Below are positions 44,749-57,974 of a stretch of DNA of 64,000 bases, piece by piece (the first letter of the stretch is position 1; each line of letters opens with the position of its first letter). Both the position numbers and the translations under genes were made by a program. Source of the stretch: Liolophura sinensis. Lineage: Eukaryota > Mollusca > Polyplacophora > Chitonida > Chitonidae. The DNA is taken from contig NC_088306.1 in NCBI RefSeq assembly GCF_032854445.1, forward strand, positions 5,533,145 through 5,597,144, given 5' to 3'. The notes below the pieces were generated by a model. That model saw only the letters and a program-made list of their open reading frames with translations, was not told the DNA's origin and ran no database searches.

Positions 44749-46117
44749 GGTTGAAAGAGGTCTTCTTGTGAAATTTAAAATGGTTTCTGAGGATTTTAGA
44801 GAAAACTGGCCTTTTATATACACGTGTCGAGCGTAAGGAGAAGTGTCGATTTCACTTGTCAGCCGTTTAGCCAGACAAAGCTGACGATGTGTTTGTTTTT
44901 AGATAATTGTTTTCAGAATGTCTGTCTATATGATTGTTGGCCTACAAAAGAAACTGATCAGACCGTTTGTTCTGGCTGTCTAGACATTGTTCCTTTATAT
45001 ACACGGGTCAGGCGGCATGGAGAATGTCGATTTCACTGGTCAGTTGTCGAGCTAAACAAAGGTGGTTGTCCCTCTTATTTAATATTCGTTCTTTGTTTGT
45101 ATGTCTCGGCCATTGTTGTTATAGAAAAGGCATTGATTTCTCTCCGTTTTTGTTCTGTTTTTCTTTGCGATCTCTCGTTACAACAGGTGGGCAATAATTC
45201 ATTCATTAAAGAGCTGACGATGGAGGATTGTCTTTGTATTACACAATGAGCGTTTGACAGACTGTTAGAAGATTTTTTTCTCCGAAGGGATAATGACATG
45301 TCCCGGTCTGTAATGCGGCAAAATCCGAAGTAAGACTGAAGAATGTGGTCAAGTGAATGGAAAACATGCACATTACTTGAGTTTTACATAAGAAACTAGT
45401 ATTCACAAAACACTTTTTTCCAAAACTCCTTTTCCTGCAACAAGGTAGAATAGAATCTTTCTCTTATAATATTTAATTCGTTTGGAATCTAGAGGTATTT
45501 TGCTTCTGAACCTTTGCACATTGAGAAACCAACAACCTTTGTTATGAAAGTGTGAACAATGTAGAAAGGCGGTCCTGCAATTTGTCTTTGCATTTTTTTT
45601 TCTTGACCCATCCTCATTTGGTTTAATTTTATGCGGCGGAAACACTGACTCTTTTTATGCGCAATAATCTCTATGGTGATAAGGAATTGACCTGCTAGGC
45701 GGCAGGTTTTTTATAATTAAATATAATATGTATTCCCAACATAACGTCTAAGAACTTACTCTCATGAAACTTTGTAAAAATGAAGCGCACGGAGACCTGT
45801 TCAGGCAAAACTTTGAACTTTATTTTGGATGGATTCACCTAAAGGTCCTTGGAATATTCCATGCAAGTGGGAATGATATTTGAACTGAACCACGAGCATT
45901 GTATTATACAATCGATTAAATTGCTTTCAAGTAACTTTCCTGATTTTATCATAATTAGGCAAGGAAAGAATTGACAAAAGACAACATAATATATATATGT
46001 ATGTTTCAGGTGTGGTTTTATTTAGTAATCACTAGCTGTAAAGCAAGCCGACAACAAAAACATAGCGTTGTTCAAAAGCTGTAAAGAGCTTTAGAGTTTG
46101 GCCAACTTGAGTGTGTT

Positions 46118-46438
46118 CTACAGTCTCGCAAGTCGTCTGAGAGTTTGGCTGGATCTTGGTTTTATCCGCAATGCTGGTTTGCTTTTACTTTGTAGCTGTT
46201 CCTGTTGGTAAGGTGTGGCATGTATCAAGTGGCTGTCATTGTTTAATTTTGATGTCTTGGTAGAAGCGTTTACGTCAACTGTGGAGAAGACGATTGGCTT
46301 ATAGTGCTTTGTCAAGTCTTTGATATCTTGTTTTTTCTGGAAATTGATTGGTTGCCTGAGAGACTGGCCATTGCTTGGCAGTGAAGTTGGGTTGTTACTG
46401 TGGCCAGGAACAAAGTTGAGTTGAATAATGCTATACAT
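46118..46438 (-). CDS. Array gene copy 27, intact 106 aa
   Basis: IIQLNFVPGHS, Q45H, S59-T62 as ASTKT-type changes, K83Q. TATA at 46502-46510. Confidence 0.68.
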   Translation of the reverse strand: MYSIIQLNFVPGHSNNPTSLPSNGQSLRQPINFQKKQDIKDLTKHYKPIVFSTVDVNASTKTSKLNNDSHLIHATPYQQEQLQSKSKPALRIKPRSSQTLRRLARL

Positions 46439-47804
46439 GGTTGGAAGAGGTCTTCTTGAAGAGTGTCAAATGGTTTCTGAAGGCTTTAGGGAAAACTGGC
46501 CTTTTATATACACGAGTCGAACGTCACGAGAAGCGTCGATTTCACTAGTTACTTGTTTTTATCCAGAGAAAGCTGAAGATGTGTTTGATCTTAGATTTTT
46601 GTTCTTAGAATGTCTGTCTATAGAATTGTTGGTCTACAAAAGAAATTGATCAGACCGTCTTCTCTGGCTGTGTAGACAATGTTCCTTTATATACACGAGT
46701 CAAGCGGCATGCGGAATGTCGATTTCACTAGTCAGTTGTCCATCCAAACAAAGGTGGTTTTACTTATTATTTAATATGTGTTCTTTGTTTGTATGTCTAC
46801 ACCATCGTTGGCATACAAAAGAAATTGATTTCTCTCCGTTATTGTTCCGTTTTTCTTTGCGATCACTTCTTACTACAGGTGGGCAACAATTTATTCAATA
46901 AGGAGCGGACGATGAAATATTGTTTTTGTATTACACAATGGGCGTTTGACCGACTGTTTTAAGAGTTTTTTGACCAAAGGGATGCTGACATGTCCCAATT
47001 TGTGATGCCGCAAAATCCTAAGTAAGGCTGAAGAATGCGGTCAACTAGATAAAAAACATGCACATTTCTGGAGTTTTACATAGAGAACTAGTATTCACAA
47101 AACACTTTTTTCCAAAACACCTTTTCCTGCAACAAAGTAGAATAGAAAATTTCTCTTATAATATTACATTCATTTGGAATCAAGAGGGATTTTACTTCTG
47201 AACCTTTGCAGATTGACACAACTACAAACTTTGTTATGAAAGTGTGAACAATTTAGAAAGGCGGTCCTGCGATTTGTCTTTGCATTTTTTTTCTTGACCC
47301 ATCCTCATTTGGTTTAATTTGGTGCGGCGGAAACACTGACTCTTTTTATGCGCAATATTCTCTATAGAGATAAGGAATTGACCTGCTAGGCGGCAGGTTT
47401 TTTAAAATTAAACATATTATGTATCCCCAACATAACGTCTAAGAACTTTCTCTCATGCAACTTTGTAAAAATGAAGCGCACGGAGACGTGTGCAGGCAAA
47501 ACTTCCAACTTTATATTGGATGGATTCATCCAAAGGTACTTGGAATATTCTATCCAAGTGGCAGTTTTATTTAAACTGAAGCACGAGCAGTGTATTATAC
47601 AATCGATTAAATTGCGTTCAAGTAACTTTGCTGATTTTATCATAATTAAGCAAGGAAGGAAGTGACAAAAGACAACATATTATATGTGCATGTTTTAAAT
47701 GTGGTTTTATTCAGTCATCACTATGTAAAGCAAGGCAACAACAAAAACAAAGCGTTGTTGTAAAGCTGTAAAGAGCTTTAGAGTTTGGCCAACTTGAGTG
47801 TGTT

Positions 47805-48125
47805 CTACAGTCTCGCAAGTCGCCTGAGAGTTTGGCTGGATCTTGGCTTTATCCGCAATGTTGGTTTGCTTTTACTTTTCAGCTGTTCCTGTTGGTAAGG
47901 TGTGGCATGTATCAGGTGGCTGTAATTGCTTAATTTTGACGTCTCGGTGGTTATGTTTACGTCAACTGTGGAGAAGGCAATTGGCTTATACTGTTTTGTT
48001 AGATCTTTCATATCTTGGTCTTTCTGGAAGATGGTTGCTTGCCTGAGAGACAGGCCATTGCTTGGCAGTGAAGTTAGGCTGATACTGTGGCCAGGAACAA
48101 AGTCGAGTGGAATAATGCTATACAT
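47805..48125 (-). CDS. Array gene copy 28, intact 106 aa
   Basis: N15-T18 altered to SISLT, I39M, V50A, N67Y. TATA at 48189-48197. The next spacer to the right lacks about 165 bp at 48795 (aaacactg joins aaaggtgg). Confidence 0.68.
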   Translation of the reverse strand: MYSIIPLDFVPGHSISLTSLPSNGLSLRQATIFQKDQDMKDLTKQYKPIAFSTVDVNITTETSKLSNYSHLIHATPYQQEQLKSKSKPTLRIKPRSSQTLRRLARL

Positions 48126-49322
48126 GGTTCGAAGAGGTCTTCTTGAAGACTGTCAAATGGTTTCTGAAAGCTTTAGGAAAAACTGGCCTTTTATATACAC
48201 GAGTCTAACGTCACCAGATGTGTCGATTTCACTAGTCAGTTGTTTTTATCCAGACAAAGCTGACGATGTGTTTGTTCTTAGATAATTGTTCTTAGAATGT
48301 CTGTCTAGATAATTGTTGTCCTACAAAAGAAACTGATCAGACCGTTTGTTCTGGCTGTGTTGACAATGTTCCTTTATATATACGGGTCGAGTAGCATGAG
48401 GAATGTCGATTTCACTAATCAGTTTTTAGCCAAACAAAGGTGGTTGTCCTTCTTATTTAATATTTGTTCTTTGTATGTATGTCTAAACCATTGTTGGCAT
48501 AGAAAAGAAATTGATTTCTCTCCATTATTGTTCCGTTTTTCTTTGCGATCTCTCGTTACAACGTTTGACCAAAAATTTATTTATTAAGTAACTAACGATG
48601 AGGGGATTGTCCTTGTATTTCACAATGGGCGTTAGACTGACTGTTACAAGAGTTTTTTCTTTAAGAGAATCTTGACATGTCCTGGTCTGTGATGCGGTAA
48701 AATCCGTAGTAATACGAAAAAATGTGGTTAACTGGATGGAAAACATGCACATTTCTTGAGTTTTACATAAGAAACTAGTGTTTGCAAAACACTGAAAGGT
48801 GGTCTTGCAATTTGTCTGCGCACTGTTTTTCTTGACAGTTACCCATTTGGTCTAATATGCTGCGGCGGAAACACAGATTGTTTTCATAAGGAATTGACCT
48901 CCTAGGAGGAAGGTTTTATTATATATAAATATAATATGTATCCCCAACATAACGTCTAAGAACTTACCCCTTTAAAACTGTTGAAAATAAAGCGCACGGA
49001 GATCTGTGCAGGCAAAACTTCCAACTATATTTTGGATGGATTCACGTAAAGGTCCTTGGAATATTCTATGCAAGTGGCAGTTTTATTTAAACTGAACCAC
49101 GAGCAGTGTAGTATACAATCCATTAAATTGCGTTCGAGTAATGTTCCTGATTTTAATATAATTAAGGAAGAAAGGAACTGACAAAAGAAAACATGGTATA
49201 CATGCATGTTTTAGATGTCGTTTTATTCATTCATTACTAGCTGTAATGCAAGCCGACAACAAAAACAAAGCTTTGTTCAAAAGATGTAAAGAGCTTTAAA
49301 CTTTGGCCAACTTGAGTGTGTT

Positions 49323-49643
49323 CTACAGTCTTGCAAGTCGCATAAGAGTTTGGCTGGATCTTGGTTTTATCCGAAATGCTGGCTTGCTTTTACTTTTCAG
49401 CTGTTCCTGTTCGTAAGATGTGGCATGTATCAAGTGGCTGTCATTGTTCAATTTTGACGTCTCGGCAGAAGTGTTTACGTCAACTGTGGAGAAGACGATT
49501 GGCTTATACTGCTTTGTCAAATCTTTGATATCTTGGTCTTTCTGGAAGGTGATTGCTTGCATGAGAGACTGGTCATAGCTTGACAGTGAAGTTGGGATGT
49601 TGCTGTGGCCAGGAACAAAGTTAAGTTAAATAATACTATACAT
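49323..49643 (-). pseudogene. Array gene copy 29, stop at codon 6
   Basis: ATG 49643 then MYSII and TAA. R28M gives an internal ATG with 79 open codons to the normal stop. TATA at 49707-49715 intact. Confidence 0.75.
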
Positions 49644-50991
49644 GGTTGGAAGAGGTCTTCTGGAAGAGTGTCAAATGGTTTCTGAGGACTTTAGAGAAAA
49701 CTGGCCTTTTATATACACGTGTCGAACGTCACCAGAAGTGTTGATTTCACTAGTCACTTATTTTTATCCAGACAAAGCTGAAGATGTGTTTGATCTTAAA
49801 TTATTGTTCTAAAAATGTCTGTCTATATGTTTGTTGTGCTACAAAAGAAACTGATCAGACCGTTTGTTCTGGCTGTGTACACAATGTTTTATATACACTT
49901 GTCAGGCGGCATGAGCAATGTCGATTTCACTAGTAATGTGGTTGTCCCTCTTATTTAATATTTGTTTTTTGTTAATATGTCTCGGCCATTGTTGTTATAG
50001 AAAAGAAATTGATTTCTCTCCGTTTTTGTTCTGTTTTTCTTTGCGATCTCTCGTTACAACAGGTGAGCAATACTTCATTCATAAAAGAGCTAGCTACGGA
50101 GGATTGTCCTTGTATTACACAATGGGCGTTTGACCGACTGCTACAAGAGATTTTTCTCCAAGGGAAAATTGACATGTCCCGGTCTGTGATGCGGCAAAAT
50201 CCGTAGTAAGACTGAAGAATGTGGTCAACTGGATGGAAAACATGCACATTACTGGATTTTTACATATGAAACTAATATTTGCAAATCACTTTTTCCCGAA
50301 ACACATTTTCTTGCATCAAAGTAGCATAGAAGATTTTACTTATAAGATTACATTAATTTAGAATCTAGGGGTATTTTGCTTCTGAACCTTTGCAGATTAA
50401 CCCTAAAGCAACCTCTGATATATAAGCGTGAACAATTTAGAAAGGCGGTCCTGCAATTTGTCTGCGCATTAATTTTCTTGACCGTTACCCATTTGGTCTA
50501 ATATGCTGCGGCGGAAAGACTGACTGTTTTCATCCGGAATAATCTCTATGGTGATAAGGAATTGACCTGCTAGGCGGAAGATTTTTTTAATATATAAATA
50601 TAATATGTATCCCCAACATCACATCTAACAAATTACTCCTTTAAAACTGTGTAAAAAAAAGCGCACGGAGACCGGTGCAGGCGAAACTTTCAACTTTATT
50701 TTGTATGGATTCATCTAAAGTTTCTTGGAATGTTCTAAGCAAGTGGCAGTTTTATTTAAACTGAACCACGAGCAGTGTAGTATACAATCGATTAAATTGC
50801 GTTCGAGTAATGTTCCTGATTTTAATATAATTAAGGAAGAAAGGAACTGACAAAAGAAAACATGGTATACATGCATGTTTTAGATGTCGTTTTATTCATT
50901 CATTACTAGCTGTAATGCAAGCCGACAACAAAAACAAAGCTTTGTTCAAAAGATGTAAAGAGCTTTAAACTTTGGCCAACTTGAGTGTGTT

Positions 50992-51312
50992 CTACAGTCT
51001 TGCAAGTCGCATAAGAATTTGGCTGGATCTTGGTTTTATCCGAAATGCTGGCTTGCTTTTACTTTTCAGCTGTTCCTGTTCGTAAGATGTGGCATGTATC
51101 AAGTGGCTGTCATTGTTCAATTTTGACGTCTCGGCAGAAGTGTTTACGTCAACTGTGGAGAAGACGATTAGCTTATACTGCTTTGTCAAATCTTTGATAT
51201 CTTGGTCTTTCTGGAAGGTGATTGCTTGCATGAGAGACTGGTCATAGCTTGACAGTGAAGTTGGGATGTTGCTGTGGCCAGGAACAAAGTTAAGTTAAAT
51301 AATACTATACAT
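50992..51312 (-). pseudogene. Array gene copy 30, stop at codon 6
   Basis: 1669-bp duplicate of copy 29 with P48L and T99I; same TAA at codon 6 and internal M28. TATA at 51376-51384. Confidence 0.75.
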
Positions 51313-52660
51313 GGTTGGAAGAGGTCTTCTGGAAGAGTGTCAAATGGTTTCTGAGGACTTTAGAGAAAACTGGCCTTTTATATACACGTGTCGAACGTCA
51401 CCAGAAGTGTTGATTTCACTAGTCACTTATTTTTATCCAGAGAAAGCTGAAGATGTGTTTGATCTTAAATTATTGTTCTAAAAATGTCTGTCTATATGTT
51501 TGTTGTGCTACAAAAGAAACTGATCAGACCGTTTGTTCTGGCTGTGTACACAATGTTTTATATACACTTGTCAGGCGGCATGAGCAATGTCGATTTCACT
51601 AGTAATGTGGTTGTCCCTCTTATTTAATATTTGTTTTTTGTTAATATGTCTCGGCCATTGTTGTTATAGAAAAGAAATTGATTTCTCTCCGTTTTTGTTC
51701 TGTTTTTCTTTGCGATCTCTCGTTACAACAGGTGAGCAATACTTCATTCATAAAAGAGCTAGCTACGGAGGATTGTCCTTGTATTACACAATGGGCGTTT
51801 GACCGACTGCTACAAGAGATTTTTCTCCAAGGGAAAATTGACATGTCCCGGTCTGTGATGCGGCAAAATCCGTAGTAAGACTGAAGAATGTGGTCAACTG
51901 GATGGAAAACATGCACATTACTGGATTTTTACATATGAAACTAATATTTGCAAATCACTTTTTCCCGAAACACATTTTCTTGCATCAAAGTAGCATAGAA
52001 GATTTTACTTATAAGATTACATTAATTTAGAATCTAGGGGTATTTTGCTTCTGAACCTTTGCAGATTAACCCTAAAGCAACCTCTGATATATAAGCGTGA
52101 ACAATTTAGAAAGGCGGTCCTGCAATTTGTCTGCGCATTAATTTTCTTGACCGTTACCCATTTGGTCTAATATGCTGCGGCGGAAAGACTGACTGTTTTC
52201 ATCCGGAATAATCTCTATGGTGATAAGGAATTGACCTGCTAGGCGGAAGATTTTTTTAATATATAAATATAATATGTATCCCCAACATCACATCTAACAA
52301 ATTACTCCTTTAAAACTGTGTAAAAAAAAGCGCACGGAGACCGGTGCAGGCGAAACTTTCAACTTTATTTTGTATGGATTCATCTAAAGTTTCTTGGAAT
52401 GTTCTAAGCAAGTGGCAGTTTTATTTAAACTGAACCACGAGCAGTGTAGTATACAATCGATTAAATTGCGTTCGAGTAATGTTCCTGATTTTAATATAAT
52501 TAAGGAAGAAAGGAACTGACAAAAGAAAACATGGTATACATGCATGTTTTAGATGTCGTTTTATTCATTCATTACTAGCTGTAATGCAAGCCGACAACAA
52601 AAACAAAGCTTTGTTCAAAAGATGTAAAGAGCTTTAAACTTTGGCCAACTTGAGTGTGTT

Positions 52661-52981
52661 CTACAGTCTTGCAAGTCGCATAAGAATTTGGCTGGATCTT
52701 GGTTTTATCCGAAATGCTGGCTTGCTTTTACTTTTCAGCTGTTCCTGTTCGTAAGATGTGGCATGTATCAAGTGGCTGTCATTGTTCAATTTTGACGTCT
52801 CGGCAGAAGTGTTTACGTCAACTGTGGAGAAGACGATTAGCTTATACTGCTTTGTCAAATCTTTGATATCTTGGTCTTTCTGGAAGGTGATTGCTTGCAT
52901 GAGAGACTGGTCATAGCTTGACAGTGAAGTTGGGATGTTGCTGTGGCCAGGAACAAAGTTAAGTTAAATAATACTATACAT
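52661..52981 (-). pseudogene. Array gene copy 31, stop at codon 6
   Basis: Same as copy 30 over the gene. Its upstream module B carries aaaaggcattgattt near 53340, otherwise seen at 45127 and 58333. Confidence 0.75.
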
Positions 52982-54321
52982 GGTTGGAAGAGGTCTTCTG
53001 GAAGAGTGTCAAATGGTTTCTGAGGACTTTAGAGAAAACTGGCCTTTTATATACACGTGTCGAACGTCACCAGAAGTGTTGATTTCACTAGTCACTTATT
53101 TTTATCCAGACAAAGCTGAAGATGTGTTTGATCTTAAATTATTGTTCTAAAAATGTCTGTCTATATGTTTGTTGTGCTACAAAAGAAACTGATCAGACCG
53201 TTTGTTCTGGCTGTGTACACAATGTTTTATATACACTTGTCAGGCGGCATGAGCAATGTCGATTTCACTAGTAATGTGGTTGTCCCTCTTATTTAATATT
53301 TGTTTTTTGTTAATATGTCTCGGCCATTGTTGTTATAGAAAAGGCATTGATTTCTCTCCGTTTTTGTTCTGTTTTTCTTTGCGATCTCTCGTTACAACAG
53401 GTGAGCAATACTTCATTCATAAAAGAGCTAGCTACGGAGGATTGTCCTTGTATTACACAATGGGCATTTGACCGACTGCTACAAGAGATTTTTCTCCAAG
53501 GGAAAATTGACATGTCCCGGTCTGTGATGCGGCAAAATCCGTAGTAAGACTGAAGAATGTGGTCAACTGGATGGAAAACATGCACATTACTGGATTTTTA
53601 CATATGAAACTAATATTTGCAAATCACTTTTTCCCGAAACACATTTTCTTGCATCAAAGTAGCATAGAAGATTTTACTTATAAGATTACATTAATTTAGA
53701 ATCTAGGGGTATTTTGCTTCTGAACCTTTGCAGATTAACCCTAAAGCAACCTCTGATATATAAGCGTGAACAATTTAGAAAGGCGGTCCTGCAATTTGTC
53801 TGCGCATTAATTTTCTTGACCGTTACCCATTTGGTCTAATATGCTGCGGCGGAAAGACTGACTGTTTTCATCCGGAATAATCTCTATGGTGATAAGGAAT
53901 TGACCTGCTAGGCGGAAGATTTTTTTAATATATAAATATAATATGTATCCCCAACATCACATCTAACAAATTACTCCTTTAAAACTGTGTAAAAAAAAGC
54001 GCACGGAGACCGGTGCAGGCGAAACTTTCAACTTTATTTTGTATGGATTCATCTAAAGTTTATTGGAATGTTCTAAGCAAGTGGCAGTTTTTTTTAACTG
54101 AACCACGAGCAGTATACAATCCATTAAATTGCGTTCGAGTAGCGTTCATGATTATAATATAATTAAGCAAGGAAAAAATTGACAAAAGACAACATAGTAT
54201 ACATGCATGTTTCAGATGTGGTTTTATTTAGTCATCACTATATAAAGCAAGCCAACAACAAAAGCAAAGCGTTGTTCAAAAGCTGTAAAGAGCTTTGTAG
54301 TTTGGCCAACTTGAGTGTGTT

Positions 54322-54624
54322 CTACAGTCTGGCAAGTCGCCTGAGAGTTTGGCAGAATCTTAGTTTTATCCGCAATGCTGGTTTGCTTTTACTATTCAGC
54401 TGGTCCTGTTGGTAAGGTGTGGCATGTATCAAGTGGCTGTCATTGTTCAATTTTGATGTCTCGGCAGAAGTGTTTACGTCTACCGTGGAGAAGACGATTG
54501 GCTTATAGTGCTTTGTCAAATCTTTGATACCTTGTTCTTTCTGGAAGTTGGTTTCTTGCCTGAGAGACAGGTCATTGCTGTTACTGTGGCCAGGAATAAA
54601 GTCGAGTGGAATAATGCTATACAT
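54322..54624 (-). CDS. Array gene copy 32, 6-codon in-frame deletion, 100 aa
   Basis: P17-S22 are missing (18 bp, ggtcattgctgttactg); otherwise complete with the normal stop. Ends RFCQTLRRLARL. TATA at 54688-54696. Confidence 0.62.
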   Translation of the reverse strand: MYSIIPLDFIPGHSNSNDLSLRQETNFQKEQGIKDLTKHYKPIVFSTVDVNTSAETSKLNNDSHLIHATPYQQDQLNSKSKPALRIKLRFCQTLRRLARL

Positions 54625-55986
54625 GGTTGGAAGAGGTCTTCTCGAAGAGTGTCAAATGGATTCTGAAGGCTTTAGGGAAAACTTGCCTTTTATATACACG
54701 AGTCGAACGTCACCAGATGTGTCGATTTCATTCGTCAGTTGTTTTTATCCAGACAAAGCTGACGATGTGTTTGTTCTTAGATAATTGTTCTTAGAATGTC
54801 TGTCTGTATGATTGTTGGCCTACAAAAGAAACTGATCAGACCGTTTGTTCTGGCTGTGTAGACAATGTTCCTTTATATACACGAGTCAAGCGGCATGCGG
54901 AATGTCGATTTCACTAGTAAGTTGTCCAGCCAAACAAAGGTGGTTGTCCTTCTTATTTAATATTTGTTCTTTGTTTGTATGTCTAGATCATTGTTGTGAT
55001 AGAAGAGAAATTGATTTCTCTCCGTTACTGTTCCGTTTTTCTTTGCGATCACTTCTTACAATAGGTGGGCAATAATTTATTCAGTCAGGAGCGGACGATG
55101 AAATATTGTTTTTGTGTTACACAATGGGAGTTTGACCGACTTTTTAAAGAGGTTTTTGTCCAAAGGGATAATGACATGTCCCGGTCTGTGATACGGCAAA
55201 ACGAGTAGTAAGAATGAAGAATGTGGTTAACTAGAAAAAATACATGCACATTTCTGGAGTTTTACATAGAAAACTAGAATTCACAAAACACTTTTTCCAA
55301 AACACCTTTCCCTGCAACAAGGTAGAAAAGAAAATTTCTCTTATAATATTGCATTCCTTAGGAATCAAGAGGGATTTTGCTTCTGAACCTTTGCAGATTG
55401 ACACAACAACAACCTTTGTTATATAAGCGTGAACAATTTAATTAGGCGGTCCTGCAATTTGTCTTTACATTTTTTTTCTTGACCCATCCTCCTTGGGTTT
55501 AATTTGGTGCGGCGGAAACACTGACTCCTTTTATGCGCAATATTCTCTATGGAGATAAGGAATTGACCTGCTAGGGGGAAGGTTTTTTATAATTAAATAT
55601 ATGATGTATCCCCAACATAACGTCTAAGAACTTTCTCTCATGCAACTTTGTAAAAATGAAGCGCACGGAGACCTGTGCAGGCAAAACTTGCAACTTTATT
55701 TAAGATGGATTTACATAAAGGTACTTGGAATATTCTATGCAAGTGGCAGTTTTATTTCAACTGAACCACGAGCAGTGTACATCCCATTAAATTGCTTTCA
55801 AGTAATTTTTCTGACTTTATCATAATTAAGCAAGGAAGGAAGTGACAAAAGACAACATATTATATGTGCATGTTTCAAATGTGGTTTTATTCAGTCATCA
55901 CTAGCTGTAAAGCAAGCCGACAACAAAAACAAAGCTTTGTTCGAAAGCTGTAAAGAGCTTTAGGGTTTGGCCAACTTGAGTGTGTT

Positions 55987-56307
55987 CTACAGTCTGGCAA
56001 GTCGCCTGAGAGTTTGGCTGGATCTTGGTTTTATCCGCAATACTGGTTTGCTTTTACTTTTCAGCTGTTCCTGTTGGTAAGGTGTGGCATGTATCAGGTG
56101 GCTGTCATTGCTTAATTTTGACGTCTCGGCAGAAGTGTTTACGTCAATTGTGGAGAAGACGATTGGCTTATACTGCTTTGTCAGATCTTTGATATCTAGG
56201 TCTTTCTGGAAGGTGGTGGCTTGCCAGAGAGACAGGCCATTGCTTGGCAGTGAAGTTAGGCTGATACTGTGGCCAGGAACAAAGTCGACTGGAATAATGC
56301 TATAAAT
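55987..56307 (-). pseudogene. Array gene copy 33, start codon lost
   Basis: ATG is changed to ATT (plus strand tataaatgg for tatacatgg); I see no stop in the remaining 105 codons. TATA at 56371-56379. Paired with copy 28, which keeps the ATG. Confidence 0.7.
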
Positions 56308-57653
56308 GGTTGGAAGAGGTCTTCTTGAAGAGTGTCAAATGGTTTCTGAAAGCTTTAGGAAAAACTGGCCTTTTATATACACGAGTCGAACGTCACCAGA
56401 TGTGTCGATTTCACTAGTCACTTGTTTTTATCCAGACAAAGCTGAAGATGTGTTTGTTCTTAGATAATTGTTCTTAGAATGTCTGTCTAGATAATTGTTG
56501 TCCTACAAAAGAAACTGATGAGACCGTTTGTTCTGGCTGTGTAGACAATGTTCCTTTATATATACGGGTCGAGTAGCATGAGGAATGTCGATTTCACTAG
56601 TCAGTTTTTAGCCAAACAAAGGTGGTTGTCCTTCTTATTTAATATTTGTTCTTTGTATGTATGTCTAAACCATTGTTGGCATAGAAAAGAAATTGATTTC
56701 TCTCCGTTATTGTTCCGTTTTTCTTTGCGATCTCTCGTTACAACGTTTGACCAATAATTTATTCATTAAGAAACTAACGATGGGGGGATTGTCCATGTAT
56801 TTCACAATGGCCGTTAGACTGACTGTTACAAGAGTTTTTTCTTTAAGGGAATCTTGACATGTCCTGGTCTGTGATGCGGCAAAATCCGTAGTAATACGAA
56901 AAAATGTGGTTAACTGGATGGAAAACATGCACATTTCTTGAGTTTTACATAAGAATCTAGTGTTTGCAAAACACTTTTTCACGAAACGCCTTTTCCTGCA
57001 ACAAAGTAGCATAGAAGATTTCTCTTATAATATTACATTCATTTGGAATCTAGAGGTATTTTGCTTCTGAACCTTTGCAAATTAACACAACAGCAACCTT
57101 TGATATGAACGCGTGAAAAATTTAGAAAGGTGTTCTTGCAATTTGTCTGCGCCATGTTTTTCTTGACAGTTACCCATTTGGTCTAATATGCTGCGGCGGA
57201 AACACAGATTGTTTTCATAAGGAATTGACCTCCTAGGAGGAAGGTTTTTTTATATATAAATATAATATGTATCCCCAACATAACGTCTAAGAACTTACCC
57301 CTTTAAAACTGTTGAAAATAAAGCGCACGGAGATCTGTGCAGGCAAAACTTCCAGCTATATTTTGGATGGATTCACGTAAAGGTCCTTGGAATATTCTAT
57401 GCAAGTGGCAGTTTTATTTGAACTGAAGCACGAGCAGTGTAGTATACAATCCATTAAATTGCGTTCGAGTAATGTTCCTGATTTTAATATAATTAAGGAA
57501 GAAAGGAACTGACAAAAGAAAACATGGTATACATGCATGTTTTAGATGTCGTTTTATTCATTCATTACTAGCTGTAATGCAAGCCGACAACAAAAACAAA
57601 GCTTTGTTCAAAAGATGTAAAGAGCTTTAAACTTTGGCCAACTTGAGTGTGTT

Positions 57654-57974
57654 CTACAGTCTTGCAAGTCGCATAAGAGTTTGGCTGGATCTTGGTTTTA
57701 TCCGAAATGCTGGCTTGCTTTTACTTTACAGCTGTTTCTGTTCGTAAGATGTGGCATGTATCAAGTGGCTGTCATTGTTCAATTTTGACGTCTCGGCAGA
57801 AGTGTTTACGTCAACTGTGGAGAAGACGATTGGCTTATACTGCTTTGTCAAATCTTTGATATCTTGGTCTTTCTGGAAGGTGATTGCTTGCATGAGAGAC
57901 TGGTCATTGCTTGACAGTGAAGTTGGGCTGTTGCTGTGGCCAGGAACAAAGTTAAGTTAAATAATGCTATACAT
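57654..57974 (-). pseudogene. Array gene copy 34, stops at codons 6 and 83
   Basis: Shares the codon-6 TAA with copies 29-31 and adds AAA-to-TAA at codon 83. TATA at 58038-58046. Confidence 0.78.

Larger units (their letters stand above)
49113..54059. repeat. Three near-identical 1669-bp units
   Basis: Features repeat at exactly 1669 bp (stops at 49323, 50992 and 52661). Differences are few: P48L and T99I separate units 2 and 3 from unit 1, and a 2-base change at about 53343 marks unit 3. Clearly the youngest amplification in the window. Confidence 0.93.
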
